Assembly: GCA_022266195.1 (NCBI GenBank)
Contig: WHVY01000011.1
Location: 744,001-808,000 of the forward strand
Direction: 5' to 3'
From: Tetranychus cinnabarinus
Lineage: Eukaryota; Arthropoda; Arachnida; Trombidiformes; Tetranychidae
Length of the DNA stretch: 64,000 nucleotides
Every line of letters starts with the position of its first letter. Within the stretch, counting starts at the first letter, position 1. Both the position numbers and the translations under genes were made by a program. Below the pieces are notes generated by a model. It saw only the letters and a program-made list of their open reading frames with translations, was not told the origin of the DNA and ran no database searches. Positions 1 through 12,674 of the stretch are shown here, piece after piece.

Positions 1-462
1 ATATTTTGATGCTTAACTTAACCAGATGAACAAGGAATATCTAAATTATGATATTTTGTTTTCACTATTTCCATCATAAAATTGATTCTAATAAGAAGGA
101 TAATTTGCTCAACTATTGTTAATAATTGAATACAATATTAACAATGTAATAATTGATTGTCAGATGCAGCATTCAAATTAACACAAAAACATTAATTTCG
201 TTACAGCAAAGGGCAAGAAACATGAAAAATAATGTTTCTTTATCCCTTGAAGTATCTTCATGTAAATTTTGTCTTCAGCTTCTAGCATTTAGTTAATTAG
301 TAAATTGTTCAATGTTGATATGATTGAAAGAATTGAATTTAACCTAAAAATTGTTGAATATGGCTTTTGGATATTTTGTGGTTTGAATGATTCGTCTTTG
401 GTTTGCTTATTCCTGGTTGATTTGGTTAATTGGTTGACTAATTTTGTGATTTATCTTTCCAG

Positions 463-3400
463 AGATTCATCAATTTGTCAGTTATTACCTTTAATAAGTC
501 GTTATGATTTGGACGAAACACCGAAAGAAGAAGGTAAAACTCTGAGAGTTTTATTTTCAGCTCAATCAACTGAAGCTATAATCTATGTAGTGGTGAGTAT
601 TTCAACTATTGAATTTTGTTCAAATTAAAAGCAAACAATGAATCTGATTGTACAGCCATTATAGCTTTATAACAATTTAAGTTAAACATTGGAACATTAT
701 TGTTATCAGTTTCAGCAGAGAGTAATGTTGCTTATGTCAATAATGAATGTTTCAATGAATACAACTGAAAGCCTCAACAAAATGATGAAAATGTAAACTT
801 GTAACATTTACATAATAAAATTGAGAATGCGATCCTCGCACTTATTTGGCCTTCTTATGTCAACGAATTACATTCCAAGTGATTGGCCATACAATTAATC
901 AAAGTAAACCATTAACAGTGTGAATCACAATCCGTTCAGTAAATTGAGTTTGAATAGTTTGAAGAATCATTTCTCCAATGTTAGTCTATTTTGTCATTTG
1001 TCATTTCATCAAGTTGATCATCACCATTATTCCCATAAATGTCATCAAAGAGTTTAATTCAAATTATTCACCAATCAATATAGCAACCTGGAACATGTTT
1101 TGAATCATTTCAACAACCATTTGAATCGATCATTTTTCATGTCTCAAGATGGATCATCTAAATGAAAATAATATCAATCAGTTCAACTCAAATATGATGA
1201 CATTTTTGTTCCGTTGATTCCTAAACCATTTCAGATAAAATCACATTTGGCTTGTTTTTTGTTTCCATTCAGTTCATTGTGTATTCAAAACTTTTGGGAA
1301 ATCAATTATAATGCAGACATGCAACTGTAAAAGCATTTTTCATTTTTCCATATTCACTGTTTACAGTTGTTTTACCCTTAAGTTTGATTGTTAATTGTTT
1401 ACCCAATTGTTTCAATCTTTACCTGAAAAAAATGAGAAACAGATTTTGTTCAATTTTGCAGAAAGTCGCTTTAATCATATTCATTTGGTGGTTATCAATT
1501 TCATCTTGGTTTCATGTTTACAGGTTCATCTCATTAGCATCTTCTTTTGTCAATTGTGATTAAAAATACACAATTTGGACAAATTAAATTGGCACAACCA
1601 ACTATGGCTGAGCAACAATGAAAACAATGAAAAACTGTTAATGTTGGTAAAATTAGATTACAATTGTTACCAATGTTAGCTGACTAACAATCTAACACTG
1701 ACTGACTAACTATTATGACTGCCATTGTAAATAATCACAATGGCAGTCATAATAGTAATGGTAATGATGATGCTAATGTAGATGCGATTCTTTGTGTTCA
1801 TAATCATATTACAAAGCTATACAAATAACCAAGTAATGCTGACATTGTTAATAAATGATCTAAAATAATAAGGTGAAATGGTTAACCAGTTGATTATCTT
1901 CAACATTTTCATCATTTTCATCATCAACCTCCACTTGTAAGCTTCTTAATGAAACTAATTTCACCAAGTTAAACAATCAATAATAATAACAGTTGACTGA
2001 GATTCATAAGTATCATTGTAGCTTCTTATTGTTATTTGTACTATTCACAGAGGGTTTCCAGGTTAATCAAGTAACATTACATGGAACCCTTTGATTTACC
2101 TTGTTTTTTCCGTTCAAATTGTTGTTCCTAATTAATTATTTACCAAGCAAATTATCATTTTCTTGCTAAATGTCAACCACATCTTTCATCAGCTAATATT
2201 TCCAGAGTTGATCATCTTCAATATTTCACCATTTTCCTCCTCCTCCTTCATCATGTACTTGTTCATCATATTTTGCTTTGTAAATTGCTTTTTGCTCCTC
2301 ATCTTTCCATTTTCTTGCTTCCATCTCATCAAGATCCTCTTCAGTAATCAAATCACGAGTAACTACATTTATATTAAATGGTTGAGGTTACAAGATTCTC
2401 AGGTTAACTCCATGTTTCCACCAGGAATCTGAAAAATAGATATTTTATATTAGTTGAGTCGCACAAAAATAAACATAAATATATATTAAATCACAGTCTA
2501 ACTCTTTCACCGTTTTACATCTTTTTGCTGCCGATATTCAATGGTAGACTTTTCAGGATCTCGAATTCAATTAATAGTCCATTATTGATCTAAACCATTG
2601 ATCTGGTGAGAGGTCATCGAAGTTACTAGATGTTACTTGATGCCTCATCGATTGTCTTAACCTTTTATAAACTAAAGTCAATTCAATTTTGACTGATCAA
2701 ATAATATTTAACCTTTTTTTCTCGTTCTTCAATTAGGTTGAATCAATTGATTAGATTTAAGGTGTTAAAGGTTAACTTTGAAAGATTCATTTTAAAATGC
2801 AATTTGATTCAACACTTGCTCTGATTAAATCACAATGATTACTTTAATTGGCACTCTTCAACTTTAACAGGGAAACGAGAAAAAAATGATTATTTCTTTA
2901 TGCATTAGTTTGGTAATGCAATTATTGTAAATTCAATTGAATAAGAAGAAATAATTGCAATATTCAGTAACAATCAGAATACAATTTACATTGTTCATTA
3001 GCCTTGTAAATTGTTTCTCAAATAAGGTTTACTTTGACAAGACATCAAGGCCTTACAGTTAAATATGAACATTACCAGTAATCATCTTCAATCTAAATTG
3101 TTCAACAAGGACAGTCATTGATTCCAGACTAAAAATAAATTGTTGAATGAGAAAATAAATTTCCAAAAATCAAGCAAATTCAGTCGATTAGTCTAGCAAT
3201 ACTAAACAGAGTATGATTGGTTCAACCATTGATTTTCATAGAGAAAAGGTAAATCAATTTCGAAAATTAATTTCCTCAAAATAGACATAAATATTCACCG
3301 GGAAAAACGTTGAAGGAATGGCCTTAAATGGTCTGTTTCCTTGAATCGCCATTCATTCATTCAGTGTTGCTAATCAATCGGCCCTTTCCGAGTTAAGTAC

Positions 3401-3649
3401 TCATGTGATTAAAGCATTTTGATTGTTTTCCTCTTCTCTCTTCATCAGGTTGTCCTTATGATTTACGTGTTCATGTTTGGAGCTTTGTTTTATTCATCTC
3501 GAGGAGTTGGACCAAACCATAGACCAGAAAATGATGGTGAAAATGAACGTGATCATCGGAAATTGGACACAGTGGTCAAGTTAAAGAGTAAAAAACGCTG
3601 TAAATGTGAAACAGAAACAGTTGAAGGATTGAATGATAATTATGTTTAA
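463..3649 (+). CDS. 3' end of a gene for a single-pass membrane protein, unrecognised (partial)
   Basis: Two exons are supported: 463-592, preceded by a pyrimidine-rich stretch and AG and followed by GTGAGT, and 3449-3649, preceded by CAG and ending in TAA. The intron is phase 0 and the reading frame stays open across the join. The join creates one hydrophobic helix (AIIYVV into VVLMIYVFMFGALF), followed by a short hydrophilic tail of about 50 residues rich in Lys, Arg, Asp and Glu. Upstream of the helix the protein is soluble (SRYDLDETPKEEGKTLRVLF). The 5' exons lie left of the window or were not recognised in 1-462. A single helix with a short charged cytoplasmic tail would suit a small accessory subunit or receptor tail, but no family was recognised and no function is claimed. 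The 2.9-kb intron is long for this window. Confidence 0.5.
593..3448 (+). other. Long intron, no coding signal, one perfect hairpin
   Basis: This stretch separates the two supported exons of the membrane-protein gene. It is AT-rich with scattered stops in all frames; the longest ORF (2163-2432) is low-complexity hydrophobic sequence. The only structure noticed is a perfect 20-bp inverted repeat at 1709-1756. Confidence 0.45.
1709..1756. repeat. Perfect 20-bp inverted repeat with 8-nt loop
   Basis: Arms 1709-1728 and 1737-1756 are exact reverse complements around the loop AAATAATC. The arm sequence is ACTATTATGACTGCCATTGT. The stem is shorter than a usual microRNA precursor and outward pairing does not continue. 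Confidence 0.75.
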
Positions 3650-5417
3650 ACAAAATTGAATAAAAAATCGGTGAAATTGGAAATTGTTTCCCATTTCTTG
3701 ATATTGATTTTTTCGGGTAAATTCAACTTTCCCTGATCACTTAATCACACTAATTTACACCAAAAACGAGAAAATGAAAGGATGCAAATCAAAAGATACA
3801 TTATCTTGACAATTGTTCATCAATTGATTCTTAACATCTTTATCCGGTTCACCTCAACACCTACGATTACAACAATTAAAAATGATTTTTCTCAATATTT
3901 CATCAAGAGTTTCAATTGTAAGATAACTTGACGGTTAACCTAATAAGGTCAATTAGATTGTTAATTTTACTCAATCAGTGAGAAGTGATCAGTTTCCTTA
4001 TTGAAATTATTTGCTTTTCTTGGCTAACATTTTCAATAATAAACTGATTAAAGGTTTGCTCTCGATGTTTGATTGTTAGTAAATTGATCAATTAGAGTAT
4101 CAATATGTTAATTAGTTAGTTGTAAGTTGAGCTCAACTGATCAAAGTGTTGTTTTAGATGTTTTATTAGTAACTGTAATAATTAACTTACCCTTAAAGCT
4201 GGTGTAAAAATTGATGGATCATAATGTTGATGATAATTATCGTGTTGAGATTCATTTTGGTGATACTAATAATACTCTTAATCATGTTTATCACAATTCA
4301 TATTTCAACTTCAAACATTCCGTTTCCAGGACAGATTAACCTATTAATGATAATTAAATCAGCAGCCTTAATTACTTTTATTTCTTTATTTTCATTCTTC
4401 TTCCAGCGTCTAATCTTTATCAATATTGAGGCTCAGTCTTCATCAGATTTGTTGGATTAAATGTATAATAAAACGGAAAATTCACATGGATTCATTCATT
4501 CAGTTCTCTGAGTGAAGGCGGGATTAAGATTAGAGCTTTTGTTTCTTTTGAATGTTGAACGGGAACCAGAAACGAGGCTAAACTCAATCGGTTTTGACCA
4601 AAATGGTTCGTATTGACTGATATTGGATACAAAGCTTTTCATCATTTCCCTGGTGATGAACATTCTTGACCAAGTTACAGAAAGCAAAGAATTCAATTAA
4701 TGACGATTAAAATGTTTAACGATGAAAGTTCAAGGCTGAGAAATGATAGATTAAGGTAAAACAACTTACAGAAAACGTTTAATTGCTCTTTAATCTTGGG
4801 CTATATTGAAGTGGACAAAACGATGATAATTGTGAGATATGTTGAGGCCATCAATAAAAGTGAATCATAATTTTGTTGCCATCAAGATATCAGATACTCA
4901 AGGGTTCAGTCTGAGTAATTTATTCTCATTTCTATTGCAGAAAGGAAACAATGATTACTTGATAACCTTACATGGTAATGCTTGTTTTCATTTACAGTGA
5001 AAAGCTTATCCTAATCATGGAATCTCACAGATCCAAGTGAAGAAAGGGAAAAGGTGGAGAAAAATTGAGCAAATACAGAAACAAGAACGTAAACAAGAGA
5101 AGCAGAAAGGCTAAAGAAAGTTATTAATAAGCCTCAGGGTAAGTGATATAAGGAAAAATCAGCCATAAAAAGACTTTTTACTGAGTGACAAGGCGATGCA
5201 TAGATACAAACATGATGTGATGATCAGCGTATGGATACAAATGTATAAGCAAATGGTGATTAAAAGAAAGGGAGAAAGAGAGAGGTGAAGGAAAGTGCTT
5301 TTTTGCTGTCTTCTTTAATCATTTTTACCTTCTTATACTCTTTCGCACTAGATGACGCTTAAAGTTGAAAACCAGTCTGGTCTTTCATTTTCAGCTTGCA
5401 AGTCAGTTGGTTAACAG
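3650..5417. other. Intergenic stretch, no supported gene
   Basis: No exon with a convincing splice and protein signal was found. A minus-strand ORF at 4496-4696 (66 aa, not low-complexity) could be a terminal exon but has no partner exon. The plus ORF at 4224-4460 is hydrophobic low-complexity sequence. Confidence 0.4.
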
Positions 5418-6278
5418 ACTTTCAAATCATTTTTAAAAACTGTAATTGTGATCGTCTTTATACTAATTATCAACAGTATCAGTTCATTAATTGTATGTTT
5501 TGTCTGTCTCGGCGTTCTGATTAACATTTCATCTTATGAAGTGTTTCATTGTTTTTCACAAAATGTTTCTTTTAATATAATGTTTACCGGAATTTACACT
5601 GATGTCTGTTGCAAGATTGGATTACATGTGCTCTTTTATTGATTGGCCCTTCTGATTATGGATTATATCTACCATTCTTGGACTTATCCCATGTTGTTTA
5701 CTGGCCACTGTTCATGTACATGTTTTACTTGCCTTTACAAGTTGGATTTATTGTTACTTTTAATTGTGATATATCTTTTATTGATGGACAAAATTACGAT
5801 CAACATCGACACCTCGACTTATAGATTACCCCTGATGCCAGTCAATGATAATTTAACAGGGTCTCATTTGAATATGTCAAATGTTGTGTCATCCACTACA
5901 GGACCAATCTCGTTATCACCTTCACCATGGGATTCCATGTTAATTTCAGAACGATCAACTCCAAGTGATCCTCCCGAGAGTCTTCCTGAAAGTATCAACT
6001 CGTTTGGTTCTTCTGGATCAATCCGACGAAAACTAATCAAACCTGACATTAGTCTGGACTTTTTAGATTCCTCATCATCATCTGAAGAAGAAGAAAGTGA
6101 CAGCGAAATAGGTGGCAGGTTTGAAGCATGTAATGTTTTCTCTGGTTGCACCAACGATGAACATTTTTATCGAGACACTTCGTTAAGTGAGGAGACCTTT
6201 ACTAACGATAGAATCCCAGTTAAGCTCGTTTCCAACTCGCAACCTGTTGACAATCAGGTGACTTTTGCTGTCTGTTAA
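5418..6278 (+). CDS. Possible membrane-protein gene with an in-frame TGA; doubtful
   Basis: After a possible acceptor (TTAACAG, ending 5417), one frame reads a hydrophobic helix (TVIVIVFILIINSISSLIVC), then meets TGA at 5640-5642. It continues in the same frame with more hydrophobic segments and a hydrophilic Ser/Pro/acidic tail (DSSSSSEEEESDSEIGG) to TAA at 6276-6278. The tail from about 5830 looks like real coding sequence; GTGACT at 6257 could be a donor, in which case the last exon lies elsewhere. The TGA could mean a pseudogene, a short intron, stop-codon readthrough or that only the downstream part is coding. No start codon or upstream exon was fixed and no family was recognised. Confidence 0.3.
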
Positions 6279-6461
6279 TGATACCAAATGTGCCTCATTC
6301 ATATTTTTAAATTCATCCTTGTTTTCAATCTGTGATCTGAATAATTTTATCATTGTTTCATTTTTTTTAACTAAACTGGGCTCATCAACTATTGTCCAGA
6401 AAAAAAGAGCTTCTGTCTGCTGTGAATAATCTCTGAAACCAACACTCAAAAAAGAAGCTTA

Positions 6462-6604
6462 CAGTCAATAGAAAGACCTGAATTGACAATGAAAGAAACC
6501 ATCGATAAAATGAAACATTGGTCTTTTCAATTTAAAAATGTAATCAAAATTATTTTTGGGTTTCTTTCATTGTCACTTCAGGTCTTTTCAAACAGAATTG
6601 ACTG
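6462..6604. mobile_element. Short TA-flanked inverted-repeat element (MITE-like)
   Basis: The 143-bp element starts CAGTCAAT and ends ATTGACTG and is flanked by TA on both sides (6460-6461, 6605-6606). The arms match over about 40 bp with small indels, sharing AGACCTGAA and TGACAATGAAAGAAACC. TA duplication and terminal inverted repeats fit a non-autonomous Tc1/mariner-type element. It has no coding capacity. Confidence 0.65.
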
Positions 6605-6606
6605 TA

Positions 6607-8036
6607 TTTAAACTGATTGCCATAGATACTGATATTTTTTAATAACTATCATCAAACAAATCATTTTTCAAATGACGAACTTAATCATGTTAATCATGTT
6701 AATTATTGAAAATAAATGTGCAAATTTTGATTTGAATCGTTTTTGTATACAATTTGAATCCATGATAGATGACGATCAAGATGATAAAAAATGGTTACCC
6801 AAAACTAGGAAGCTGGTTAGCTATCAACAGTAAAGTGCTATTATGAACGTGATACTGATAAACACGGCGATATTGATTGGTATTCAATGAGTGAAAAGTC
6901 TTAATTAATATTAAGAATCGTATGACAACAGGTTAGAAGTGAATTGAGCCAGTATTGGTTTGTTGTCACGATCATGTTGGATGGTGAATACGTTTTAATC
7001 AACAGTTGACGGAGCAGAAACAAATTGGTTACCTTTTGGTGTTAATTAATGCACTCAAATGAGATTAAATGCCTTAATAGAACTCTTATAAACTGCTGAT
7101 GATTAAATGGTAAAGTCAATTATTATGGGAGAAGGCATCTGAAAATTGCATTGAGAAATGGTTTAAAGCGTAATTAAAGAATGAATCTTTTCATGGAAAT
7201 GTTTTATGTGAAAAAATTTAACAGCTAAATATTCATTATCCATTAAGATGTTGGTGAATTAAGTTAATTTCTCAATGATCTCATCTCAATTTTGAAACTT
7301 GATTTCTCAAAACATTTAACTCGAAGACCAATTATCATCAAAATGACCAATTTACATGTTAATTTGTTGCTCAATTAATTCTTCAGCAATTTAAAGACAC
7401 AATTATGCCATTTATTTCAAGACTGAAGACACCAACATCTCAACTCTAACATGTACAAAATTATACTCAACTGAGCTTCACTAGGAAACCATAAAGAAAC
7501 AACGAAAATCGAGAAATAAAATTATAATGAAATAATAAAGCCCTTGTCGTCTAACTGCAGGGCAAGATTATTCATATTCTTGTATTAATATATTTCTAAA
7601 TCGTAATCAATTCAAGATGAAATTTGGTAAAATCAGGAAAAATTTTGGCTCTAATAGGTGGCTTCATCTAACGGATAAAATATATACTATATGTTAATCA
7701 GACGATACATCATATGATAATCAGAAGATTTATTATTCTTATTAATGTGTTTATTAATTTTTGTTCATTTGTTTGTGTCTTTTGGTCTGCTTGCAAAGGT
7801 AACACGTTGGTTTATCATTACTATTTGACGGTAATAACAAATTTCAACAATTCATTTGCAAAGTAGTGAGTCACATGCATCTTTACAACAAACTACTGTT
7901 CAGATAATGATAATGAAAAAGATGACGATGATAGTAAAGACCAGTCAAAATTGGGTCCATCAAATTCACACAATTACTGTTCTCCGAGCTTTTTGCAAAA
8001 TTGGCCTTTTGTATGCGCCATGTTGGTTATTCACAC
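6607..8036. other. Intergenic stretch, nothing seen
   Basis: AT-rich sequence without a supported exon. Plus-strand ORFs that begin at 7856 and 7951 overlap the neuropeptide exon on the other strand and are judged shadows. Confidence 0.5.
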
Positions 8037-10980
8037 TCAGAAACATGAGACTCCGTTGAAAAAACATTTAAGCATGTTATCCTTTGTGCCTGATTTGTCG
8101 GTAAATTTGGGTCCACCGCCAATATCATCAGATCTTGTTGATTTTTCCATTCGCGGAGCGTTGACTTTATGTGCAGCCTTGTGCAGGACAAATCCAAGTC
8201 TATTAAGCATTACAGATGACCTCTTCTTATTCACTTGTCTAACATCCTTTCCATTGTGATTGTGTCGTTGCTGGTAAAGGTCATTTTTATTGCTATTTTT
8301 ATTATTTGTATTGTTAATTTCATCTAAATCCTCTTCATTCTCGTCCTCTTCATAGGAACCTTCCGATTCACCATCTTCTTTGCTCTCTCCATATTCATTT
8401 GGATGGTCAGCTAGTCGAGCTTTTACATAGTCATTGATGCGTTGGCGACCCTGGACGAAATATGATATTAATAATGGAAAAAGAAAAAGAAAGATAAATG
8501 TTACAATTTTGTTAAGACATTTGATTCCAATTTGGTCAATCTCGCAGGTTAAATTACATCTTGAAGACTTTCAATGTCAAAAATTAAACAATCAAGTCCA
8601 TCAACTCTGTACTCAACTTCAATTTCAAAGCTGCTTCTCAACATCATCTAAATCAATTTGTAGATTGAATGGAGTTATATTTACACACTGATTAACGACA
8701 AATTATGGCTAATTTTCCTGGAAAGTTCAATGTTTGTTCTTGATAAGCAATTATCAAAAATAGTATGCGAGTCTCTAAAGTGTATGCTTAAGAATCGCAT
8801 GCAACAGTTGAAACAGATTACAGTTTACTTTTTATATAAACTGCTAGAAAATAATCAAATTATTATGATATTGAAGATGATCAGCTCAAATCAAATTATT
8901 GGCAATAAGAAGTCTTTATTTAACAATCAACTTTGATGATATTTGAAAAATAAACATGAAAATAGGTGATAATTTGTTGGTGTTTTCAGCTCTTTTTGTT
9001 GATTTTAAATTGAGACTTATTTAATCACCTTCTTATACAACAATTGGACATAATCAAATATCGACTGTTTGCTTACAAAATCAACATGAAAATAGCCAAC
9101 ATGATGTTCAAGGCCCATGTTATTGTCATTGGTTTTACTCAAGAAAAAAGCAAATGAACATTCAAATTATATTCTGTAATCCATTCAACACTGATTGCCA
9201 TTGATCAGTGCAACCCATAGACAATATGATTATATAATTGTTTGGTTGAAAATAAACCAATTGTCTTTGATTGTAAAAAATGTGAATCGTAAGATGAGAT
9301 TCAAGATTGAAATTAAAGACAAAAATCAGCTTAATTCAGTAAAAAAGTAAAGAGGGAGAAGATTTCATTTTAGATTGAATTTCAATCAATAATGATTAGC
9401 ATGTATAATCTCCAGAGTAATCAAGTTGATTGAAACAAAATAGTAATGATTATTTAAATGTTATGAAGACTGTTTTGATGCATTTTACCTTCATTTTGAT
9501 TTCACCATTAACAGTGCGACATGTGATTGTTGTTGACTATGATTATTTCATCAATCAATTTGACTTCATCTTAATGGTCAATTGATGAGGACAAAACACA
9601 AAAGCAAATCTACTGACCAAGAAAATAAAGGTAAAAATAAGATTAAGGACAATAAAGGTTTGATTGTTATTAAGAGTGATTTTTCCTGTCCTTATCTATC
9701 AATTTGTACACCTTTTGACTTTCAAATAATCCATTAATAATTCAATGCAAATGGTTAACTATTCTGGTACTTCACCACAATCACAATCACAATCATAAAT
9801 AAAAACCCTTTTCGGGTCTCTTCGTTTCTTTTCAACCCAAAAAGTCTCAATTTTAATCATTTCTGGTTATGATTATCCGAGATTTAATCATGATTTATTT
9901 TCACTCTTAAATGTTTTGATTTTCAAAGAGATAGTTTTATTGGTCTTTAAATTCACTTTGCGCTATCAAAGCTGGAAGCTTGATTAATTATTAACACTTG
10001 ACAATTTGCCTGATCAGGTTACTTTTCAATCAGTCCTTTGAACCAACATTTGCATTTGTTTCAATTCATTAGCCCTGTTAATGACCCAACAGGTAAAAAC
10101 CTTAACCTTAAAGAGGTTAAATCAAGATTAACTATCTAATTGTTTGCTAAGTGTAAAGATAAAATTAAATGTGATGTTTATAAATTAAAACATGAAACGT
10201 TCAACGCTTTTTGGTTGAAGCAAAAAGTGAATCCTAAAATATTCATTGACTCAAAGATGAGATTAAACTGAATTAAATCAATTTCAATTTGAATTTCAAT
10301 TCAATTAAATGCATTTTGTTGCAAAATCACTCAATAAATTAACTAATAGCAAGATATCAATGATAATTAAATGAGTAAATCAAGAATCCATCAAAGGAAG
10401 ACTTTTAAATTTCTTGTAAAAATAAAAACAGTTTATTATTAGAATTGAAATTATTATTAATAATATCTTTCAACTATTTTAGTCAATGGAGTAAAATATT
10501 TCAGACTAATTAGTCTAATTAGTTGATTACATAAGTTCAATTAGATTGCTCATTATATCTATTTATACGATTTAAATGAACACTTCAAGACTCAAGTCTA
10601 GTTGGGAAATTAAGGTTTAGTCAGAAATAATCTCAACTGAAATGTTTTGAATTCATTTATTGAATTTGATTTTTAATGAACTGATTGTTTGATTGTTGAT
10701 TGATGGTGAAAAGGGATTCAAGTGTGAAAAATTTACTCACCAAGTTATAAGCCAAAGACTCGGGATAAGGTTGCAAATATGTTAAATCGTCGCGAGGTAT
10801 TACAATTTTAAATGGTTTTAACAGCAATTTATGATTTCCAGAGATAATCGGATTTGGTTCAAACGATAAACTAATTGAAATTAAAAGTGTGGAAATTAAA
10901 TAACCAAAGAAAAGGCTCCAAATCATTGTTATAACTGCAAATCCAATGAGCAAAACTACAGCAAAAGCGAAACAAATCAA
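8037..10980 (-). CDS. AstCC: Allatostatin-CC-like neuropeptide precursor
   Basis: Two exons on the minus strand: 10980 or 10926 down to 10741 (donor GTGAGT) and 8450 down to 8037 (acceptor TCCAG), joined in phase 0 by a 2.3-kb intron. Exon 1 gives a hydrophobic signal sequence (MIWSLFFGYLISTLLISISL) and a spacer. Exon 2 gives an acidic spacer, a KKR site, and a C-terminal end CFFNGVSCF followed directly by the stop. Two cysteines six residues apart inside C-[YF]-F-N-x-[IV]-S-C-F at the very end of a secreted precursor is the hallmark of the arthropod allatostatin C family (known consensus CYFNPISCF); a terminal Phe without an amidation Gly also fits. The mature peptide would be secreted, cyclised by a disulfide, and act on a somatostatin-like receptor. 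The inner ATG at 10926 suits the TATA box position better than 10980; total 199 or 217 aa. Assignment to AstCC rather than AstC is less sure. Confidence 0.8.
8451..10740 (-). other. Long intron of the allatostatin-like gene
   Basis: This 2.3-kb stretch lies between the two neuropeptide exons. It is AT-rich with only short ORFs and no family match on either strand. Confidence 0.55.
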
Positions 10981-11014
10981 GAAATCTTAATTCTTAAACT
11001 TTCCAAGGAACCAG

Positions 11015-11021
11015 ATTTATA
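11015..11021 (-). promoter_or_regulatory. TATA box of the allatostatin-like gene
   Basis: On the minus strand the sequence reads TATAAAT, about 35 bp before the first ATG (10980) and about 90 bp before the second (10926). A start site about 30 bp downstream would leave almost no leader for the first ATG, which favours the second. Confidence 0.45.
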
Positions 11022-12674
11022 CAAGAAAACGATTTCTTTTGGTTATGATGTTAATTTTGTTGTAAATATGGGAATTATGATGTTAATTGTAGCTTTATTC
11101 AAGATGTTAGTTGAAATGTTAGTTGTGATGTTAACCGTTAATGTTGAATGTTAACTGCAAGATGAAACACTGAGCTTACTGGTGAAGTTGCTTTGGTTTA
11201 TTCATGATTTAAATGTTATGAATAATGCGATGGATACACTAATTTGATCACGATGATATTATAATTTGGTGATTCTATTTGATCAGTCAACAAAATTAGA
11301 AGCAAGTGAAGTTAAATAATGTTGGGTTAAATGAAAAAAGTGATTTTAAGCTCAGGCGCGTTTTTGTCTTCAGTTCAACCCACTTGTTACTCTATGGTTT
11401 AGAGACTAGTTAGTTATTACAATAAATTGTACAAGTATATTTATGTCCATCAGAATCAACATCATAATCATCTGGACCATCTTATCTTGTTATGGACAAC
11501 TCCAGGCAGTTAACTGATTGTAATTTTAACGCTTCAATTTAATGGTCAACATTTGATGATTTCTTGTTTTTTTGTCTTGTTTACTTTGACATTCACTATT
11601 ACACTGATCAACTAATTTAATTTTGTATTAAACACAGATTCTCACTTGATTTATGTTTCTCAACCTTAACAGATTTTCCAGTGAAATATAAGACTTGAAA
11701 AGGCTCAGTGTTTGGTCAAAACTGAGACTCACATTTCAATTCATTGATCGACTAATTCAAGTTGTCATTCAATTTGGACTCAACCTAAGCTATTAATTAT
11801 TGATAATTGCTTCAATACCAATTAAATAAGCAAAGATTTGGAAATAATTGACTAAACTGGAGTGGGATTGATCAAAATTCAAAACCATAACCAAAGAACC
11901 AACTCCTCATCAGAGTTAATGGCCAATGATACAATAACTTTTGACTTTTTAAAGGTTATCTTAATTGACAATGATATTCAGTTGAATGATTGAAAGTATA
12001 ATAATCAAATTATTGGCCAAATGTCATAATATGAAAATAAATTTCCTGTGAAAAAAATATTTACCTTTACCAATCAATCAGCTATTGCATGCAGCTATTA
12101 CAATGTATAAATTAGATTATAATTAGCATTTCAACCTGATATCTCGATCATCCTGTAACCATTTAGTCAATCAAAAGCTGTTAACAATGTTATCAACACG
12201 CAATTTTAAGTGTATATCCTATTCAGGGTGTAACAGTCGGGGTTGGATCGTTGAATTTTTCGCACTTTGCTCGAATTCGTATATTTTTCCATTTTATATG
12301 AGTTATGACTCGAAATCGATAGATAAAATTTCCTTAAAAATCAACATTTGGCCTTTGAAACAGAATGTAGTTTCGACTTTTCTTGTTCTGAGACTATCAA
12401 GAAAAAAACTTTCACTAATATAATTTATTAAATTGAAAAAATTGGCCAATTCGAGTAAAGTACGCAAAAGTTATTAGCAATTGACTGTTGCAAACAGTTT
12501 AAATGTTAGAAAACATATTTGGCGCCTTTCATTCCGCTCACAGATTTTGAGCCACATGTTGGGAATCACCATAGAGCAAGTTGCATGTGTTTTTATTTTG
12601 AAGTTACACTTTTATCTTCATTTCATCTTTAGTTTTTATTTTTAACGAAAGTGTGTTTATAACCAATTGTCATC
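11022..12674. other. Intergenic stretch, nothing seen
   Basis: AT-rich spacer between the divergently oriented allatostatin-like and NSUN2 genes. The plus ORF at 12187-12423 has no recognisable protein signature. No repeat or RNA gene was recognised. Confidence 0.5.

Noticed and set aside
4496..4696. 66-aa minus-strand ORF with normal composition
   Set aside because: It could be a last exon, but no clear acceptor, partner exon or family match was found.
5864..6154. Minus-strand 96-aa ORF rich in Ser and Asp
   Set aside because: It mirrors the acidic/Ser stretch of the plus frame and has no signal of its own.
7951..8259. 102-aa plus-strand ORF
   Set aside because: It lies opposite the allatostatin-like exon, which has splice support and a family motif.
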